Source: Kumtagia sp963839725
GTDB lineage: Bacteria > Pseudomonadota > Alphaproteobacteria > Rhizobiales > Rhizobiaceae
DNA: 64,000 nt
Reading direction: 5' to 3'
Assembly (NCBI GenBank): GCA_963839725.1
Contig: CAWIWT010000021.1
Location: forward strand, 183,555 to 247,554
Position numbers and translations under genes: made by a program. Shown in pieces: positions 37,244 through 47,404 of the stretch. Numbering within the stretch: the stretch's first letter is position 1; each line of letters begins with the position of its first letter. The notes below the pieces were generated by a model. The model made no database searches and had not been told where the DNA came from. It was given only the letters and a program-made list of their open reading frames with translations.

Positions 37244-38614
37244 CTACTTCGCTTTCAGGAAATCGCTGACTTCAAGCAGAACGAATTCATTGTCATCAGC
37301 CCTGTCGAGCGCGCGACCGGCCGAGAACGGGAGATTGTTGTCATCGCCAACGACAATATGCATGGCATCAACCACATCGACATTCTCGATGGTGTTGAAG
37401 GGCATGTCGTAGAAGCCATCACCGCCGCCCTGGCGCTTCTTGTTGTCCGGGTCGGAGATCTTCATCAGGTCGATGTAACCGATCTTCCGGGCCGTTTTGC
37501 CGACGTTCTCGTCCGTCATCTCAATCTTGTAGATACGCTTGAACAAGGCGGGTGTCGCGAAGCAGTCGGGCTGGGGCTTCTTTGGATCGGCGCAGGCCTT
37601 GTCCGCCGTGCCGGCGCCCTGGTCGCGCTCGATGACGAGCGCCGTCGTACCATCGATCATGTTGAAGTCGCCGATCGCGTCACCGCCGGCCGAGAGCGGG
37701 TAGAGCCAGCTGCGGCCGGTCCATTCCTTCTTGCCAATATCGAATTCGACGATACGCAGCGACCGCTCTCCGTCCTTTTGTTCCGCGGAATGCTCCATGG
37801 TGCCGTCTTCCTTGAACAGCGCGCCTTCAAGCAGCCCGTAGAGCTTCGAGCCATCCTTCGATTGTGCGAGACCCTCAAAGCCGCCGGAACGCTTGATGTT
37901 AAAGCTCGGCATGGGCAGCGATGGATTGGCTTGAAGTGTCAGCGTCGGATGATCAGGCGACTTAACGGGCTTGCCATCGACCGTGGTGGCAACAACGTCG
38001 GTCAGTCGGCCCTCGAGATCGAACTTCAGCAGAAACGGCCCAAACTCGTCCCCGACCCAGAACCCGTCTGCTACCGGCTGGATAGCCTCGACGTCGAAGT
38101 CTCCACCGGTGAGGAAGCGGGTATCGCTGCCTTCAAGCACGATCGGGAACGGGGCTTTCTTGTCGGGGTCGGTCAGGAACACCGTGTTGATGCGACCGAC
38201 CGTGCCCGCGTCCCAATCGAACTTGACGTGATGTAGCATCAAGGCAGCGTCGGTTGAGTTCATCTTGTTGCCAAAACCGTTGTCGGAGAGCGTCCAGAAC
38301 GTGCCGTCACCCGCCGACTTGATGCCGGAGAAGCCCTGTATTGGCTGCCCATCGAAAGGCAGCGAAAGGCCGGTCAGGCGGACGCCATCCTTGCCAGGAA
38401 CAGTGCCGAGCTCGGCTGCGCGCTTGCGGTCAGGCGTGGTGAATTTGCCGGCGCTACGGAGGTGCTCCGGAGCGTTTTCCGGCGCTTTGATGATTGTATT
38501 CGCCGGCAGGACGGCATGGCCGACAAGGTGGGCGTCGAACTGTTTTTCCTCGGCAAAGGCGGAGGCGACGGTCAGAGTAAGGAAAGCAACTGATGGGAAG
38601 AATGAGCGGCGCAT
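37244..38614 (-). CDS. Exported esterase-like phytase-family protein
   Basis: A 456-residue secreted protein with a signal peptide (MRRSFFPSVAFLTLTVASAFA). The mature part is the phytase-like beta-propeller (PF13449 type): SLPFDGQPIQGFSGIKS, FWTLSDNGFGNKMNS, DFDVEAIQPV, SGGFEGLAQSKDGSKLYGLLEG and LVIERDQG. Such proteins are annotated as esterase-like activity of phytase family; the substrate is unproven. It is convergent with the alpha/beta hydrolase, and the pair of extra cysteines (DKACADPKKPQPDC) may form a disulfide. Confidence 0.87.
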   Translation of the reverse strand: MRRSFFPSVAFLTLTVASAFAEEKQFDAHLVGHAVLPANTIIKAPENAPEHLRSAGKFTTPDRKRAAELGTVPGKDGVRLTGLSLPFDGQPIQGFSGIKSAGDGTFWTLSDNGFGNKMNSTDAALMLHHVKFDWDAGTVGRINTVFLTDPDKKAPFPIVLEGSDTRFLTGGDFDVEAIQPVADGFWVGDEFGPFLLKFDLEGRLTDVVATTVDGKPVKSPDHPTLTLQANPSLPMPSFNIKRSGGFEGLAQSKDGSKLYGLLEGALFKEDGTMEHSAEQKDGERSLRIVEFDIGKKEWTGRSWLYPLSAGGDAIGDFNMIDGTTALVIERDQGAGTADKACADPKKPQPDCFATPALFKRIYKIEMTDENVGKTARKIGYIDLMKISDPDNKKRQGGGDGFYDMPFNTIENVDVVDAMHIVVGDDNNLPFSAGRALDRADDNEFVLLEVSDFLKAK

Positions 38615-38735
38615 TGCGGCAACCCTGTTCTTGAGGGATCGGACCGCTACCAGCTATGCGATGGGAATGTCGCAGCGGTGACGCTCGTGTGAAACTTCTA
38701 TGAACGCCGCCAAGCGTTTCGTCGCAGCGGCGCCG

Positions 38736-39857
38736 TTACTTTGCCACCACGCCCCCCGAAACCGCCTCCCGGCACCCGGTCGTCGTCGGAAAAGTCAGCG
38801 GCAGGCCTTTCAAGGATCGTACCGCCAAATACGCCCAGGCCTCGGCTTCCATCGAATCACCGTTGAAGCCTGCATCTTCGGCGAGGATGACCTCGGCTCC
38901 AGCGTTTCGTGCGCCCGCCCGCAGATCGTTGACGATGTGGGGGTTCTTGCGACCACCGCCGCAGACGATCCACGTTTTGGGCGCTTCCGGTAGATGCTCC
39001 GCCGATTTCAGGATCGCTTCGGCGGATATGGCGGCGAGCGTACGGGCGCCGTCGGACAGATCCAGGCCTTGCGCCTTCGCGAGCGTAAAATCATTGCGGT
39101 CTAGCGACTTTGGCCCGGATTTTTCAAAGAATGGATTATCCAGGTACGCTTCCACGACACCGCGGATGACGCCGCCCTCGGAGGCGATAGCCCCATCGGC
39201 GTCAAACGGGACGCCGCCCTCGCGCGACACCCATTGGTCGATCAGCGTGTTTCCTGGCCCGCTGTCGAACGCTATGGGGTCGCCGTCTTTCGGAACAAAT
39301 GTAATGTTCGATATGCCGCCGATGTTGACGAACACCATTGGATACCTTTGCCGAAAATCACCCGACAGCGAACGCGCGAGCGCGGCATGATACGCTGGCA
39401 CCAGCGGCGCGCCCTGCCCACCGAAAACCATGTCGTTGGCGCGCATGTCGAAGACCACGGGCAGTCCGGTCCGCTGCGACAGCCATTCGCCGTCACCAAG
39501 CTGAACTGTCACGCCCGCCTGCGGACGGTGCAGAACGGTCTGGCCGTGAAAGCCTATAACCTCCGGCTTGCCCCAATCCCGCGCGCCATTCCGCAAAAAG
39601 GCGTCCACTGCATCAGCGTGCCGCTCGGTGATGTCGCGCTCCAGCGCCTTCAGGTCCCCAGGCCGCTCGTTACGCCCGACGATAGCCTTGGCCCCATCCA
39701 GCCCGGCTTCGATTCGCCGCTGGAATTCCGCATCGTACGGTACGAAAAACGAGGGTCCACGCTCGACGACATTTTCGCCATCGGTTCGCAGCATTGCGAG
39801 GTCGATGCCGTCCATCGACGTGCCGCTCATCAGGCCGATTGCGCAAGTCAGGGTCAT
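38736..39857 (-). CDS. anmK: Anhydro-N-acetylmuramic acid kinase
   Basis: AnmK phosphorylates and opens 1,6-anhydro-MurNAc during cell-wall recycling. About 373 residues from the ATG at 39857 (MTLTCAIGLMSGTSMDG); the phosphate-binding GLMSGTSMDGIDLA, VIGFHGQTVLHRP, VFVNIGGISNITF and FDSGPGNTLID are the ASKHA-kinase motifs. It is divergent from tyrS across about 100 bp. A longer in-frame extension upstream overlaps tyrS antisense and is not used. Confidence 0.95.
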   Translation of the reverse strand: MTLTCAIGLMSGTSMDGIDLAMLRTDGENVVERGPSFFVPYDAEFQRRIEAGLDGAKAIVGRNERPGDLKALERDITERHADAVDAFLRNGARDWGKPEVIGFHGQTVLHRPQAGVTVQLGDGEWLSQRTGLPVVFDMRANDMVFGGQGAPLVPAYHAALARSLSGDFRQRYPMVFVNIGGISNITFVPKDGDPIAFDSGPGNTLIDQWVSREGGVPFDADGAIASEGGVIRGVVEAYLDNPFFEKSGPKSLDRNDFTLAKAQGLDLSDGARTLAAISAEAILKSAEHLPEAPKTWIVCGGGRKNPHIVNDLRAGARNAGAEVILAEDAGFNGDSMEAEAWAYLAVRSLKGLPLTFPTTTGCREAVSGGVVAK

Positions 39858-39956
39858 TTCCGGCCATAATCCTTGTGATTCCTTGGTGCCGGATGCTAAA
39901 GCGCCGCTGCCGCATTTGCCATTGCCGGCCGAATCTCGTCTATCCGGAACCTCGCT

Positions 39957-41210
39957 ATGACCGCATTCAAGTCCGATTTCTTGCGCACGCTGTCCGAACG
40001 CGGCTTTATCCACCAATGTTCGGATGCCGAAGGGCTCGATGCCCTCGCAGCGAAAGGCGAGGTCATCGCCTATGTGGGTTACGACTGCACCGCTCCGTCG
40101 CTGCATATCGGCAACTACCTGACCATGATGATGCTCTACTGGCTTCAACAGTCGGGCAACAAGCCAATCACCCTGATGGGCGGCGGCACCACGATGGTGG
40201 GCGACCCATCCGGCAAGGACGAGACGCGCGCCATGCGCACCGTCGAAGAGATCGAGGCCAACAAGACCTCGATCAAGGGCGTGTTCTCGAAGGTGCTCAA
40301 CTTCGGCGCCGGCAAGACGGGTGCGATAATGGTCGACAATGCCGACTGGCTGCTGAAGCTCGGCTACATCGAAATGCTGCGCGATGTCGGCCGGCATTTC
40401 TCAGTCAACCGCATGCTCACCATGGATTCCGTCCGCCTGCGGCTAGAGCGCGAGCAGGAGATGAGCTTCATCGAGTTCAATTACATGGTTTGCCAGTCCT
40501 ACGACTACACCGAGCTGGCGCGGCGCCACGGCTGCAACCTGCAGATGGGCGGCTCCGACCAATGGGGCAACATCGTCACCGGCGTCGACCTTGGCCGCCG
40601 CATGGGCACGCACCAGCTTTACGCCCTGACGACGCCGCTGCTCACTAACGCTTCCGGCGCGAAAATGGGCAAGACAGCGCAGGGCGCTGTATGGCTGAAC
40701 GCCGATCAATTCAGCCCTTGGGACTTCTGGCAGTATTGGCGTAACACGGAAGACGCTGACGTCGCAAAATTCCTGAAACTATTCACCGTCTTGCCGATGG
40801 ACGAGATCCGCAGGCTCGAAAAGCTTGCGGGTTCCGAGATCAACGAGGCGAAGAAGATCCTCGCCAATGAGGCAACCGCGCTGCTGCATGGCCGTGCGGC
40901 AGCCGATGAAGCGGCGGAAACCGCGCGCAAGACTTTCGAGGAAGGCGCACTCGCCGATACACTGCCGACCATCGAGGTTGCAGGCTCGGAACTCAGTTCC
41001 GGTGTCGGGCTTTTGACGCTGCTGGTTCGCGCTGGCTTGGCAGGCTCCAATGGCGAAGCCCGCCGTCACGTTCAGGGGGGAGCGGTACGCCTGAATGATC
41101 AGCCGGTGCAGGACGAGCGCCGCGCCGTTACCGCCGCCGACCTTACCGGTGACGGCGTCGCTAAGCTGTCGGTTGGCAGGAAGAAGCACGTTCTGGTGAA
41201 AGCGGCCTGA
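39957..41210 (+). CDS. tyrS: Tyrosyl-tRNA synthetase
   Basis: Class Ic aminoacyl-tRNA synthetase, 417 residues. The HIGH-type motif is PSLHIGNYLTM near residue 45, YNYMVCQSYDYTEL-type tyrosine pocket residues follow, the KMSKS equivalent is AKMGKT, and the C-terminal S4 domain (RAGLAGSNGEARRHVQGGAVRLN) binds tRNA. Frame intact. Confidence 0.97.
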   Translation: MTAFKSDFLRTLSERGFIHQCSDAEGLDALAAKGEVIAYVGYDCTAPSLHIGNYLTMMMLYWLQQSGNKPITLMGGGTTMVGDPSGKDETRAMRTVEEIEANKTSIKGVFSKVLNFGAGKTGAIMVDNADWLLKLGYIEMLRDVGRHFSVNRMLTMDSVRLRLEREQEMSFIEFNYMVCQSYDYTELARRHGCNLQMGGSDQWGNIVTGVDLGRRMGTHQLYALTTPLLTNASGAKMGKTAQGAVWLNADQFSPWDFWQYWRNTEDADVAKFLKLFTVLPMDEIRRLEKLAGSEINEAKKILANEATALLHGRAAADEAAETARKTFEEGALADTLPTIEVAGSELSSGVGLLTLLVRAGLAGSNGEARRHVQGGAVRLNDQPVQDERRAVTAADLTGDGVAKLSVGRKKHVLVKAA

Positions 41211-41216
41211 GCCGCT
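41201..41216. terminator. Small hairpin at the tyrS end
   Basis: AGCGGC (41201-41206) and GCCGCT (41211-41216) pair around CTGA, which contains the tyrS stop. It lies between convergent genes and may act weakly in both directions. Confidence 0.35.
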
Positions 41217-44200
41217 CAATTGAACTCGAAAATTTGCCGGAATATGCCTGGCGCCATGACCGACAGCGGGTTGACCTGAAGGCGTGGCGATTTGGCCTCG
41301 CCATCGAGCTTGAAGGTCACGCCGATCAGACCGCGGTCGCGGCCATTGCCCAGCAATGTACCAACCAACGGGATTTCACTGAAAACGCGGTTAAGGCCGT
41401 AGGCCGGCATGAAGGTGCCGGTCATATCCATATTGCCCTTCTGGTCGTAGAGCGTGCCTTGAAACGTCGCTCCAATCAGCGGCCCGCGTACGACACCCTT
41501 GGCCAGCCGCAGATACCCTTCGCCCCGATTGATTTGCGCAAAGCCCCTTTCGAACGACACGCTTGATGTGTCGATATCTTTCCTGACCGCCTGACTGAGG
41601 CTGCGGTCGCTGCCGCTGGGCGCCGTAGACACGATCGACGCCAGTTTCGGTTCGTTGACAACCTTAAAATCCCGGGCCGCGACATGGCCCTCCATACCGC
41701 CATCTTTCGTGCCTGTCAGTTTGAGCTTGATCGATCCGCCCTGCATATTCTTGTAAAGGTCGAGGAAGCGAAGCACCGCGCCAGCATCGTCAGCCTGCAT
41801 GATCAATTGCTTGCGGCCGTCCTTGGTGCCGCTCGAAAAGCTGACGGCGCCACCTGTATCGGCGGTCGCCACCACCGAAATGCGGTTTCCATCCGAGTCG
41901 AGCCTGAGACTGGAGATCGACTCGCCGTTGAAGCCAGCAACCTCCGCCACGTCGACATCAAGCACCACTTTCGTCGCGCTCGATGAATTGTCACTGCTCT
42001 TAGCGTCGGAAAGGAACGTCTTGATCACAGAGCGCGCGTCGAATGCGCTGCCATCGATTCCGACCTTGTAGCCCTTTCCCGCGCGGGCGATCGATACCTT
42101 GATTGCGTCACCGCGATTGAGGCGAACCGTATCGAGTTTCGCCGATGATAATTGGCCATCCGATAACGAAATATCGCCTGAAAACAGAAAGGTTTTTCCG
42201 CTGATCTCGAAGTCGGACAGCCGGGTGCTACTCCCGGTCGCTTCCATCACGAAGTCGGCTGTCGCGGCAACGCCAGGCCCCTTGCTCCAGCCCGCCCAGG
42301 GAATATCGAGTTTGGCCCTCGTCAGATCCGCGGCAACCTTGCGGGTTGCGCCCTCATCGTCCACCTTGACCTTCACGGTGCCCGACACGAACGAACTTAG
42401 GCCGGGCGCTATCTTCTTGAGCGCCGCATCGTCAAGAATGAGCTCGACATCCCTGTCCCGGTGTGGTCCCTCCGGCCGCAGCGGTTCGACCATCGCAATG
42501 GTTGCCGGCACGCCGTTCAGCAAGCCTTTCGCCGACATCGTCGCCTGCAATGGCTCCACCGTCAGCTGACCGGAAGCTTTGGTCAGGGACTGCCCCGATA
42601 TCGGTTTGGCAATAGCGAGACCTGAATAGTTCATGTCGACCATCCAGCCGAGCGTCTTCGGATCCACGCCTTTTTGAAGCGGGATGTCCGCAATCACGTG
42701 GCCTGAAACCTGGCCCGACAAATCGTTCGGGGTAAACGGTACGAAGCGCATCGCATTGAACGGTTCGAACGCGGCGTATTCGGCGACCGCCGCAGCCTCG
42801 CCTTCAACGTCTATGTCCAGCTTGCCGATCACCGGCGGCCTGTTGGACCGGGCGACCGACAGGGTCCCATTCCTGCCGGTCAGAATGCGCCCGCTTGGGA
42901 GATAAACTGTACCAGACGACAACGTCACATCGACGTCGTATCCCCGAACGTCGACGACGCCCTTCGCCTCGCGAATGGGTGGCAGGTTACCGAATGTGTC
43001 GAAGCGGGTGTCGTTCAGCGCGAAGCGTGCGACGATTTCCTCGGCGGAGAGCGGAACGCCATTGCCGAGACGTCCCGGCTGGACGCGGAATTCGATGTTG
43101 GCTTCCTTAACCTCGCCGCCAAAGACGTGCTCCAGAACCCAGGTACGAGCCTTTCCCGCGGCGAACCAGGGCCACAGTTGCTTGGCGTGGGCCACCTGCA
43201 TGTCACGAACGGAGAAAACCAGGGCGACGCCTGGAGCCTGGCCTTTCACAAGCTCGACCCTCGCATTTCCCATCGCTTCGCCGGGACCGCTTTTTACGGC
43301 TATCTCGTCGGCCAGGAGAACACCGGTATTTGGATCAAATGTTCCCTTCAGCTGTGACTGAAAGTCGAGCGGCGCTTCAGGCGAAGCGTCGGGTGCCGCA
43401 ACCGTTTTCGTGCTGACCAGCTCGTACCGGTACAGCGGCGTCTCGTCTTGGGTTCCAGTTGGAGGACGAGGGCCGAAGGCGCCATTGAACTCGAGCGACG
43501 TCTTGCCCGTCTGGACAAGCAGGCGATCGATTTCCAGCTTGTTCGAACCTTGCTCGAGCGTCGCGTCGAGCCCCAGATTGCCTGTGAACTGGCCCCTCGC
43601 GCCAAAATCGACGACAGACCTGTGCACCACCGCGGACAGCTTCAGTTTACCTCCACCAGACGCTTCGCCGCCTTTGATGGTGAGGGTCACTGCGCCAAGG
43701 CGACCAGCGCTGTTTGGCTGAGGCGCCGCTTCTTCAGGGAGTGCGTCGGCGACGATCGAGAGATCGACGTTGGAAATCCGCTTTGTGCCAGCTTCGCGCC
43801 GAGCCGTGCCTGCCACCTTGACGGTTCGCCCGTCGACCTCGGCATCCATTTGTATGTTCAGTGTTTCGCGCGCGGTGCGGGTGAATGCGCCGTCAAAAAT
43901 GGTGATGGCTCGCACCCGCTCGGTTTCAGCCAGGGTGATCTTGATGTTCTTCAACGCTATGTCGGCGAGCCTCCCCGTATCGATAGCGTCAAACGCGGCC
44001 TGCAAGGGCTTGAAGGCGGCGACCACGACAAGATCGGGATCGATCAAGCCGGTTTCATCGCGCAAATTGGCGGTCCAATCACCACCTTCCATCGAGGGAA
44101 GCGCCGCAACGGAGATCGTTGCATTTGAGAGTGTTGCCCCACCCAACTGAAGGCTTCCAGAAAGCAGCGGAAAAAGCCTGATGCCGAAATCGACGGCTCC

Positions 44201-44596
44201 GACATCGGCGATCATCAGGTCGTTGCCCGTGTTTTTCAGGTTTACGTTTTCCAGTTTGAGCGCCATCGGATAGGTGGAACCGAAGGCTATTCGCGCAGGA
44301 CCCACCGATGCCGACGCTTTGTCTCCAGCAATTTGCTGAACGGTGCGCTCAGCCTGTATGCGTAGTGTTTCGGTTCCCCAATCGGATTTGACCAAGAAGA
44401 TACTGGCTATGAGGAAAAGCAACACCATAGCGCCAGTAGCGGCAGCGACCCAACGCGCCATTTTTCTCCAGGCGTAGCGCCCGCGTTCGAAACGCCAATG
44501 CGAATCCTGGCCCTGCGCTGATGGCAGCGCTGAAAGGCAGGTGATTTCGTCGCGACGAAACCGTATCTTCTGATGCTTGGGCTGCTGATGGTGCAA
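41216..44596 (-). CDS. AsmA-like/DUF3971 envelope protein
   Basis: A giant of about 1126 residues with one N-terminal membrane helix (MARWVAAATGAMVLLFLIAS) and a long periplasmic region. The repeating beta-rich design, the DUF3971 block (from about residue 350) and the C-terminal AsmA-type end (EIPLVGTLLGNGRDRGLIGVTF) match the YhdP/AsmA group, bridge-like proteins proposed to carry phospholipids to the outer membrane. Translation may begin at 44596 or at 44461 (MARWVAAA), which puts the helix at the N-terminus. It is divergent from the bcp-like gene. Confidence 0.87.
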   Translation of the reverse strand: MHHQQPKHQKIRFRRDEITCLSALPSAQGQDSHWRFERGRYAWRKMARWVAAATGAMVLLFLIASIFLVKSDWGTETLRIQAERTVQQIAGDKASASVGPARIAFGSTYPMALKLENVNLKNTGNDLMIADVGAVDFGIRLFPLLSGSLQLGGATLSNATISVAALPSMEGGDWTANLRDETGLIDPDLVVVAAFKPLQAAFDAIDTGRLADIALKNIKITLAETERVRAITIFDGAFTRTARETLNIQMDAEVDGRTVKVAGTARREAGTKRISNVDLSIVADALPEEAAPQPNSAGRLGAVTLTIKGGEASGGGKLKLSAVVHRSVVDFGARGQFTGNLGLDATLEQGSNKLEIDRLLVQTGKTSLEFNGAFGPRPPTGTQDETPLYRYELVSTKTVAAPDASPEAPLDFQSQLKGTFDPNTGVLLADEIAVKSGPGEAMGNARVELVKGQAPGVALVFSVRDMQVAHAKQLWPWFAAGKARTWVLEHVFGGEVKEANIEFRVQPGRLGNGVPLSAEEIVARFALNDTRFDTFGNLPPIREAKGVVDVRGYDVDVTLSSGTVYLPSGRILTGRNGTLSVARSNRPPVIGKLDIDVEGEAAAVAEYAAFEPFNAMRFVPFTPNDLSGQVSGHVIADIPLQKGVDPKTLGWMVDMNYSGLAIAKPISGQSLTKASGQLTVEPLQATMSAKGLLNGVPATIAMVEPLRPEGPHRDRDVELILDDAALKKIAPGLSSFVSGTVKVKVDDEGATRKVAADLTRAKLDIPWAGWSKGPGVAATADFVMEATGSSTRLSDFEISGKTFLFSGDISLSDGQLSSAKLDTVRLNRGDAIKVSIARAGKGYKVGIDGSAFDARSVIKTFLSDAKSSDNSSSATKVVLDVDVAEVAGFNGESISSLRLDSDGNRISVVATADTGGAVSFSSGTKDGRKQLIMQADDAGAVLRFLDLYKNMQGGSIKLKLTGTKDGGMEGHVAARDFKVVNEPKLASIVSTAPSGSDRSLSQAVRKDIDTSSVSFERGFAQINRGEGYLRLAKGVVRGPLIGATFQGTLYDQKGNMDMTGTFMPAYGLNRVFSEIPLVGTLLGNGRDRGLIGVTFKLDGEAKSPRLQVNPLSVMAPGIFRQIFEFN

Positions 44597-44725
44597 CGCG
44601 CGGCTCGCGATGATTTGCTAACGAATACATGTGGCGGCGACATGCGTCCAGCGATGCTGCATGGACGAATCCCGAACCAGACGCATCCAGCCTCCATACA
44701 CATATTGGCGAAGAAGGGCATCTCT

Positions 44726-45205
44726 ATGACTGAATGGGCTGTCGGCGACCTTGCCCCCGATCTTTTGCTGCCGACGGTAGGCGGCAAGAATATCCATCTC
44801 AATGATTTGCGAGGCGGGTGCGTCGTTCTCTATTTCTATCCCAAGGATGACACCGAGGCCTGCACTGCTGAAGCAATCGATTTTTCAGCGCTGCGAACTC
44901 AATTCAACGCGGCCGGCGCTACCGTCATTGGCGTATCGCCTGACTCGCCAAAGCGCCACGCCAAGTTCGCATCAAAGCATGCGCTCTCGGTCGAGCTTGC
45001 CTCGGACGAAAAACTTGAAGCAGCCATCGCCTATGGCGTTTGGGTCGAGAAGACCATGTATGGCCGCAAGTACATGGGCGTCGAACGAGCCACGTTTCTA
45101 ATCGATGGCGATGGGGTTATCCAACGAATTTGGCGCAAGGTTCGCGTCCGCGACCACGCACAAGAGGTTCTTGCCGCAGTATTAGGCATTGCGCGGTCAC
45201 GCTAA
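44726..45205 (+). CDS. bcp: Peroxiredoxin, BCP/PrxQ family
   Basis: Thioredoxin-fold thiol peroxidase, about 159 residues from the ATG at 44726 (MTEWAVGDLAPD). LYFYPKDDTEACTAEAIDF holds the peroxidatic Cys46. The usual resolving Cys five residues later is replaced by Ile51, and the canonical PG before Cys46 is EA, so this is a one-Cys or atypical member; Cys32 is the only other early cysteine. VSPDSPKRHAKFASKHAL and the late RIWRKVRVRDHAQEVL are typical of BCP. The function is likely hydroperoxide reduction. Confidence 0.88.
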   Translation: MTEWAVGDLAPDLLLPTVGGKNIHLNDLRGGCVVLYFYPKDDTEACTAEAIDFSALRTQFNAAGATVIGVSPDSPKRHAKFASKHALSVELASDEKLEAAIAYGVWVEKTMYGRKYMGVERATFLIDGDGVIQRIWRKVRVRDHAQEVLAAVLGIARSR

Positions 45206-45569
45206 GGTTTTAGGCGCCGTGCGGAACCTTTTCAAACGATCGGCATTCTTCCTCTCAGTAACAATTGCGGGAGCAAAAAATGTTGCGAAGCACTTTACTC
45301 TGGATCCTGGGCGGCCCTATCCCGATTATCATACTCCTGTGGCTTTTCTTCCGATAATGCCTGGATTATTAACAATAAAACCCGCCACGTTGGCGAGTTT
45401 TATTCTACCTATTCTTCTGTTCCTAACGAAATTTCCAATCTCCCCTGCGTTGGCGTGGCAGTCTAAATCGGGCTTTATACTTAACGGCACCAACGCTCGC
45501 TCAAGTGTTTGTTAACCCTAATCAGTCAAAATTAACTCCATCGTTTCTTGGGCAGAGCGTGGGGTTGGC
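45206..45569. other. 364-bp intergenic region, no gene seen
   Basis: No supported gene. It is AT-richer than its surroundings from about 45280 to 45540 and probably holds the M23 peptidase promoter. A short open frame from 45189 has a hydrophobic tail but overlaps bcp and lacks family features. Confidence 0.5.
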
Positions 45570-46832
45570 ATGGCAGCGCAATCGACGGTATTCGGCAGGC
45601 GCCGCGAACCACATACAGTAATCATCGCGCGAGGAAATTCGATCCGGCACTTTACGGTGCGCCCGTGGATTGCAGTTGTTGCTGGATCGATGGTTGCCGC
45701 GTTGACACTCGGATACTTCGCCGCGACTTCCTACCTTGTCTTCCGCGATGACCTGATCGGCGCAGCGATATCGCGCCAGGCTCGCATGCAACATGCCTAT
45801 GAGGACCGTATTTCTGCGCTTCGAGCCCAGGTTGATCGCATCACCAGCCGTCAATTGCTCGACCAGCAACTCATGGAAACCAAGGTGACCGAGTTGCTCG
45901 CCCGTCAATCGAAGCTCAGCCAGCGTCACGGCAGGCTCGGTCCGCTCCTCGAAGAAACCGACAGTTCGCCATCCGACGCTGTATCTCCGTCGAGCACTCG
46001 TCCGGATGACCGCGTCGATGCTTCCGGCCTCGCTCCATCTCTTCGGCCGCTGTCCTATGCCAGCGCCGCAAGCCCCTCGTCCTTCTCCTTCTGGGCGACG
46101 CGCTCCGGAAATGATCCATCGGAAACCGCTGCCGACCGCGCTGACAAGCTCTTTGTCTCAATCAACCAATCTCTGCGTACCATCGAGAATGAGCAGATCG
46201 TCAACGTCACTTCGCTGGCAGATGGCGCCTATCAGACCGCAGACCAGATTTCGGAAGCCCTTGAACAGGCCGGGCTGCCCGTCGATGCAGGTTTCGGCAA
46301 GACGGATATGGGCGGCCCGCTGGTCGCGATCGACGACCCGCAGAAATTTGACAGTAAGGTCGCGGAACTCGATGCCGCGCTTAATGTACTCGACAAGGTC
46401 AAGCAGCGGGCAAAGAGCCTGCCTATCGCGAACCCGGCACCGGGCCGCGCCATATCGAGCACTTTCGGCGTGCGCAGGGACCCGATCATCGGGACGCCGG
46501 CGATGCACTCCGGCATGGATTTTCGCGCGCCAATCGGTTGTCCCACCACGGCTACCGCCCCCGGAACGGTAACGAAGGCGGGATGGAATGGCGGCTATGG
46601 CCGCATGGTTGAGATAGATCACGGTAACGGGATTTCCACGCGGTTTGCACACCTGAACCGAATCGATGTTGTGGAAGGTCAAAAGGTGCAGCTTGGCGAT
46701 ACCGTCGGTGAGGTCGGCAGCAGCGGCCGCTCCACGGGTCCGCACCTTCACTACGAAGTACGCAGCCACGGGGATGCGGTAGACCCGCTCCGGTTCATAA
46801 AGCTTGGAAAAAAGCTCAGCCAGTTTCTGTGA
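45570..46832 (+). CDS. M23-family metallopeptidase
   Basis: A 420-residue cell-wall endopeptidase. One membrane helix (VRPWIAVVAGSMVAALTLGYF) follows a short cytoplasmic N-terminus, then a coiled coil of about 60 residues (RMQHAYEDRISALRAQVDRI), a linker, and the C-terminal LytM domain with HSGMDFRAP (HxxxD zinc site), FAHLNRIDV and GPHLHYEV. It is probably a septal or elongation-linked hydrolase or an activator. The frame is intact. Confidence 0.9.
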   Translation: MAAQSTVFGRRREPHTVIIARGNSIRHFTVRPWIAVVAGSMVAALTLGYFAATSYLVFRDDLIGAAISRQARMQHAYEDRISALRAQVDRITSRQLLDQQLMETKVTELLARQSKLSQRHGRLGPLLEETDSSPSDAVSPSSTRPDDRVDASGLAPSLRPLSYASAASPSSFSFWATRSGNDPSETAADRADKLFVSINQSLRTIENEQIVNVTSLADGAYQTADQISEALEQAGLPVDAGFGKTDMGGPLVAIDDPQKFDSKVAELDAALNVLDKVKQRAKSLPIANPAPGRAISSTFGVRRDPIIGTPAMHSGMDFRAPIGCPTTATAPGTVTKAGWNGGYGRMVEIDHGNGISTRFAHLNRIDVVEGQKVQLGDTVGEVGSSGRSTGPHLHYEVRSHGDAVDPLRFIKLGKKLSQFL

Positions 46833-46838
46833 TCCACA

Positions 46839-46872
46839 CCTTGCCGTCAGGGCGCCCTGCGGCCCGGCAAGG
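46839..46872 (+). terminator. Hairpin after the M23 peptidase
   Basis: CCTTGCCG (46839-46846) pairs with CGGCAAGG (46865-46872), enclosing the palindrome CAGGGCGCCCTG. It is seven bases past the stop codon. A U run is weak. Confidence 0.45.
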
Positions 46873-47008
46873 GAGTTCTCCCCCGGGCAATCCGTCGGTT
46901 TTGACTTCCTCAGGGCAAATCGACGAAGGCTCTGCGTATCGCGCTTGACACTCCCAGGCGAACCCCTTAATCGGACGCCATCACAACGGCGTCGGCAGAC
47001 GCTGCTGC

Positions 47009-47085
47009 GCGGGTGTAGCTCAGTCGGTTAGAGTGCCGGCCTGTCACGCCGGAGGTCGCGGGTTCGAGCCCCGTCACTCGCGCCA
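47009..47085 (+). tRNA. tRNA-Asp (anticodon GTC)
   Basis: A 77-base cloverleaf. The acceptor GCGGGTG pairs with CACTCGC, the anticodon arm is CCGGC-CTGTCAC-GCCGG giving GTC, and the T arm holds GGTTCGAGCCC. The discriminator is G and CCA is encoded (47083-47085). Confidence 0.97.
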
Positions 47086-47307
47086 CTCTTTTTCAAAGTG
47101 AAATCTGTGAGGTAGAAAGTTATCCTCACGTTGAGAGTGCTCCCATCGTGAGGGCATTCTCGTACTTGCTTGGGCGACTATCCGTATCGGAGAAGCCTCA
47201 AACCTCTTCGTTTCCGCACAACGATGCGTCTGCTGGAACCATATCGTTTATGTCGCGACTTGCCCTTGCACTGCCCGCGCGAACCGCTTAAAGGTCCGCG
47301 TCGCGTC

Positions 47308-47383
<76 letters not shown>

Positions 47384-47404
47384 TACCCTCGAACGATCTG
47401 CCTC

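Noticed and set aside
45189..45515. 108-codon frame after bcp
   Set aside because: It overlaps the bcp end, has no family match by eye, and its hydrophobic part is AT-rich intergenic DNA.
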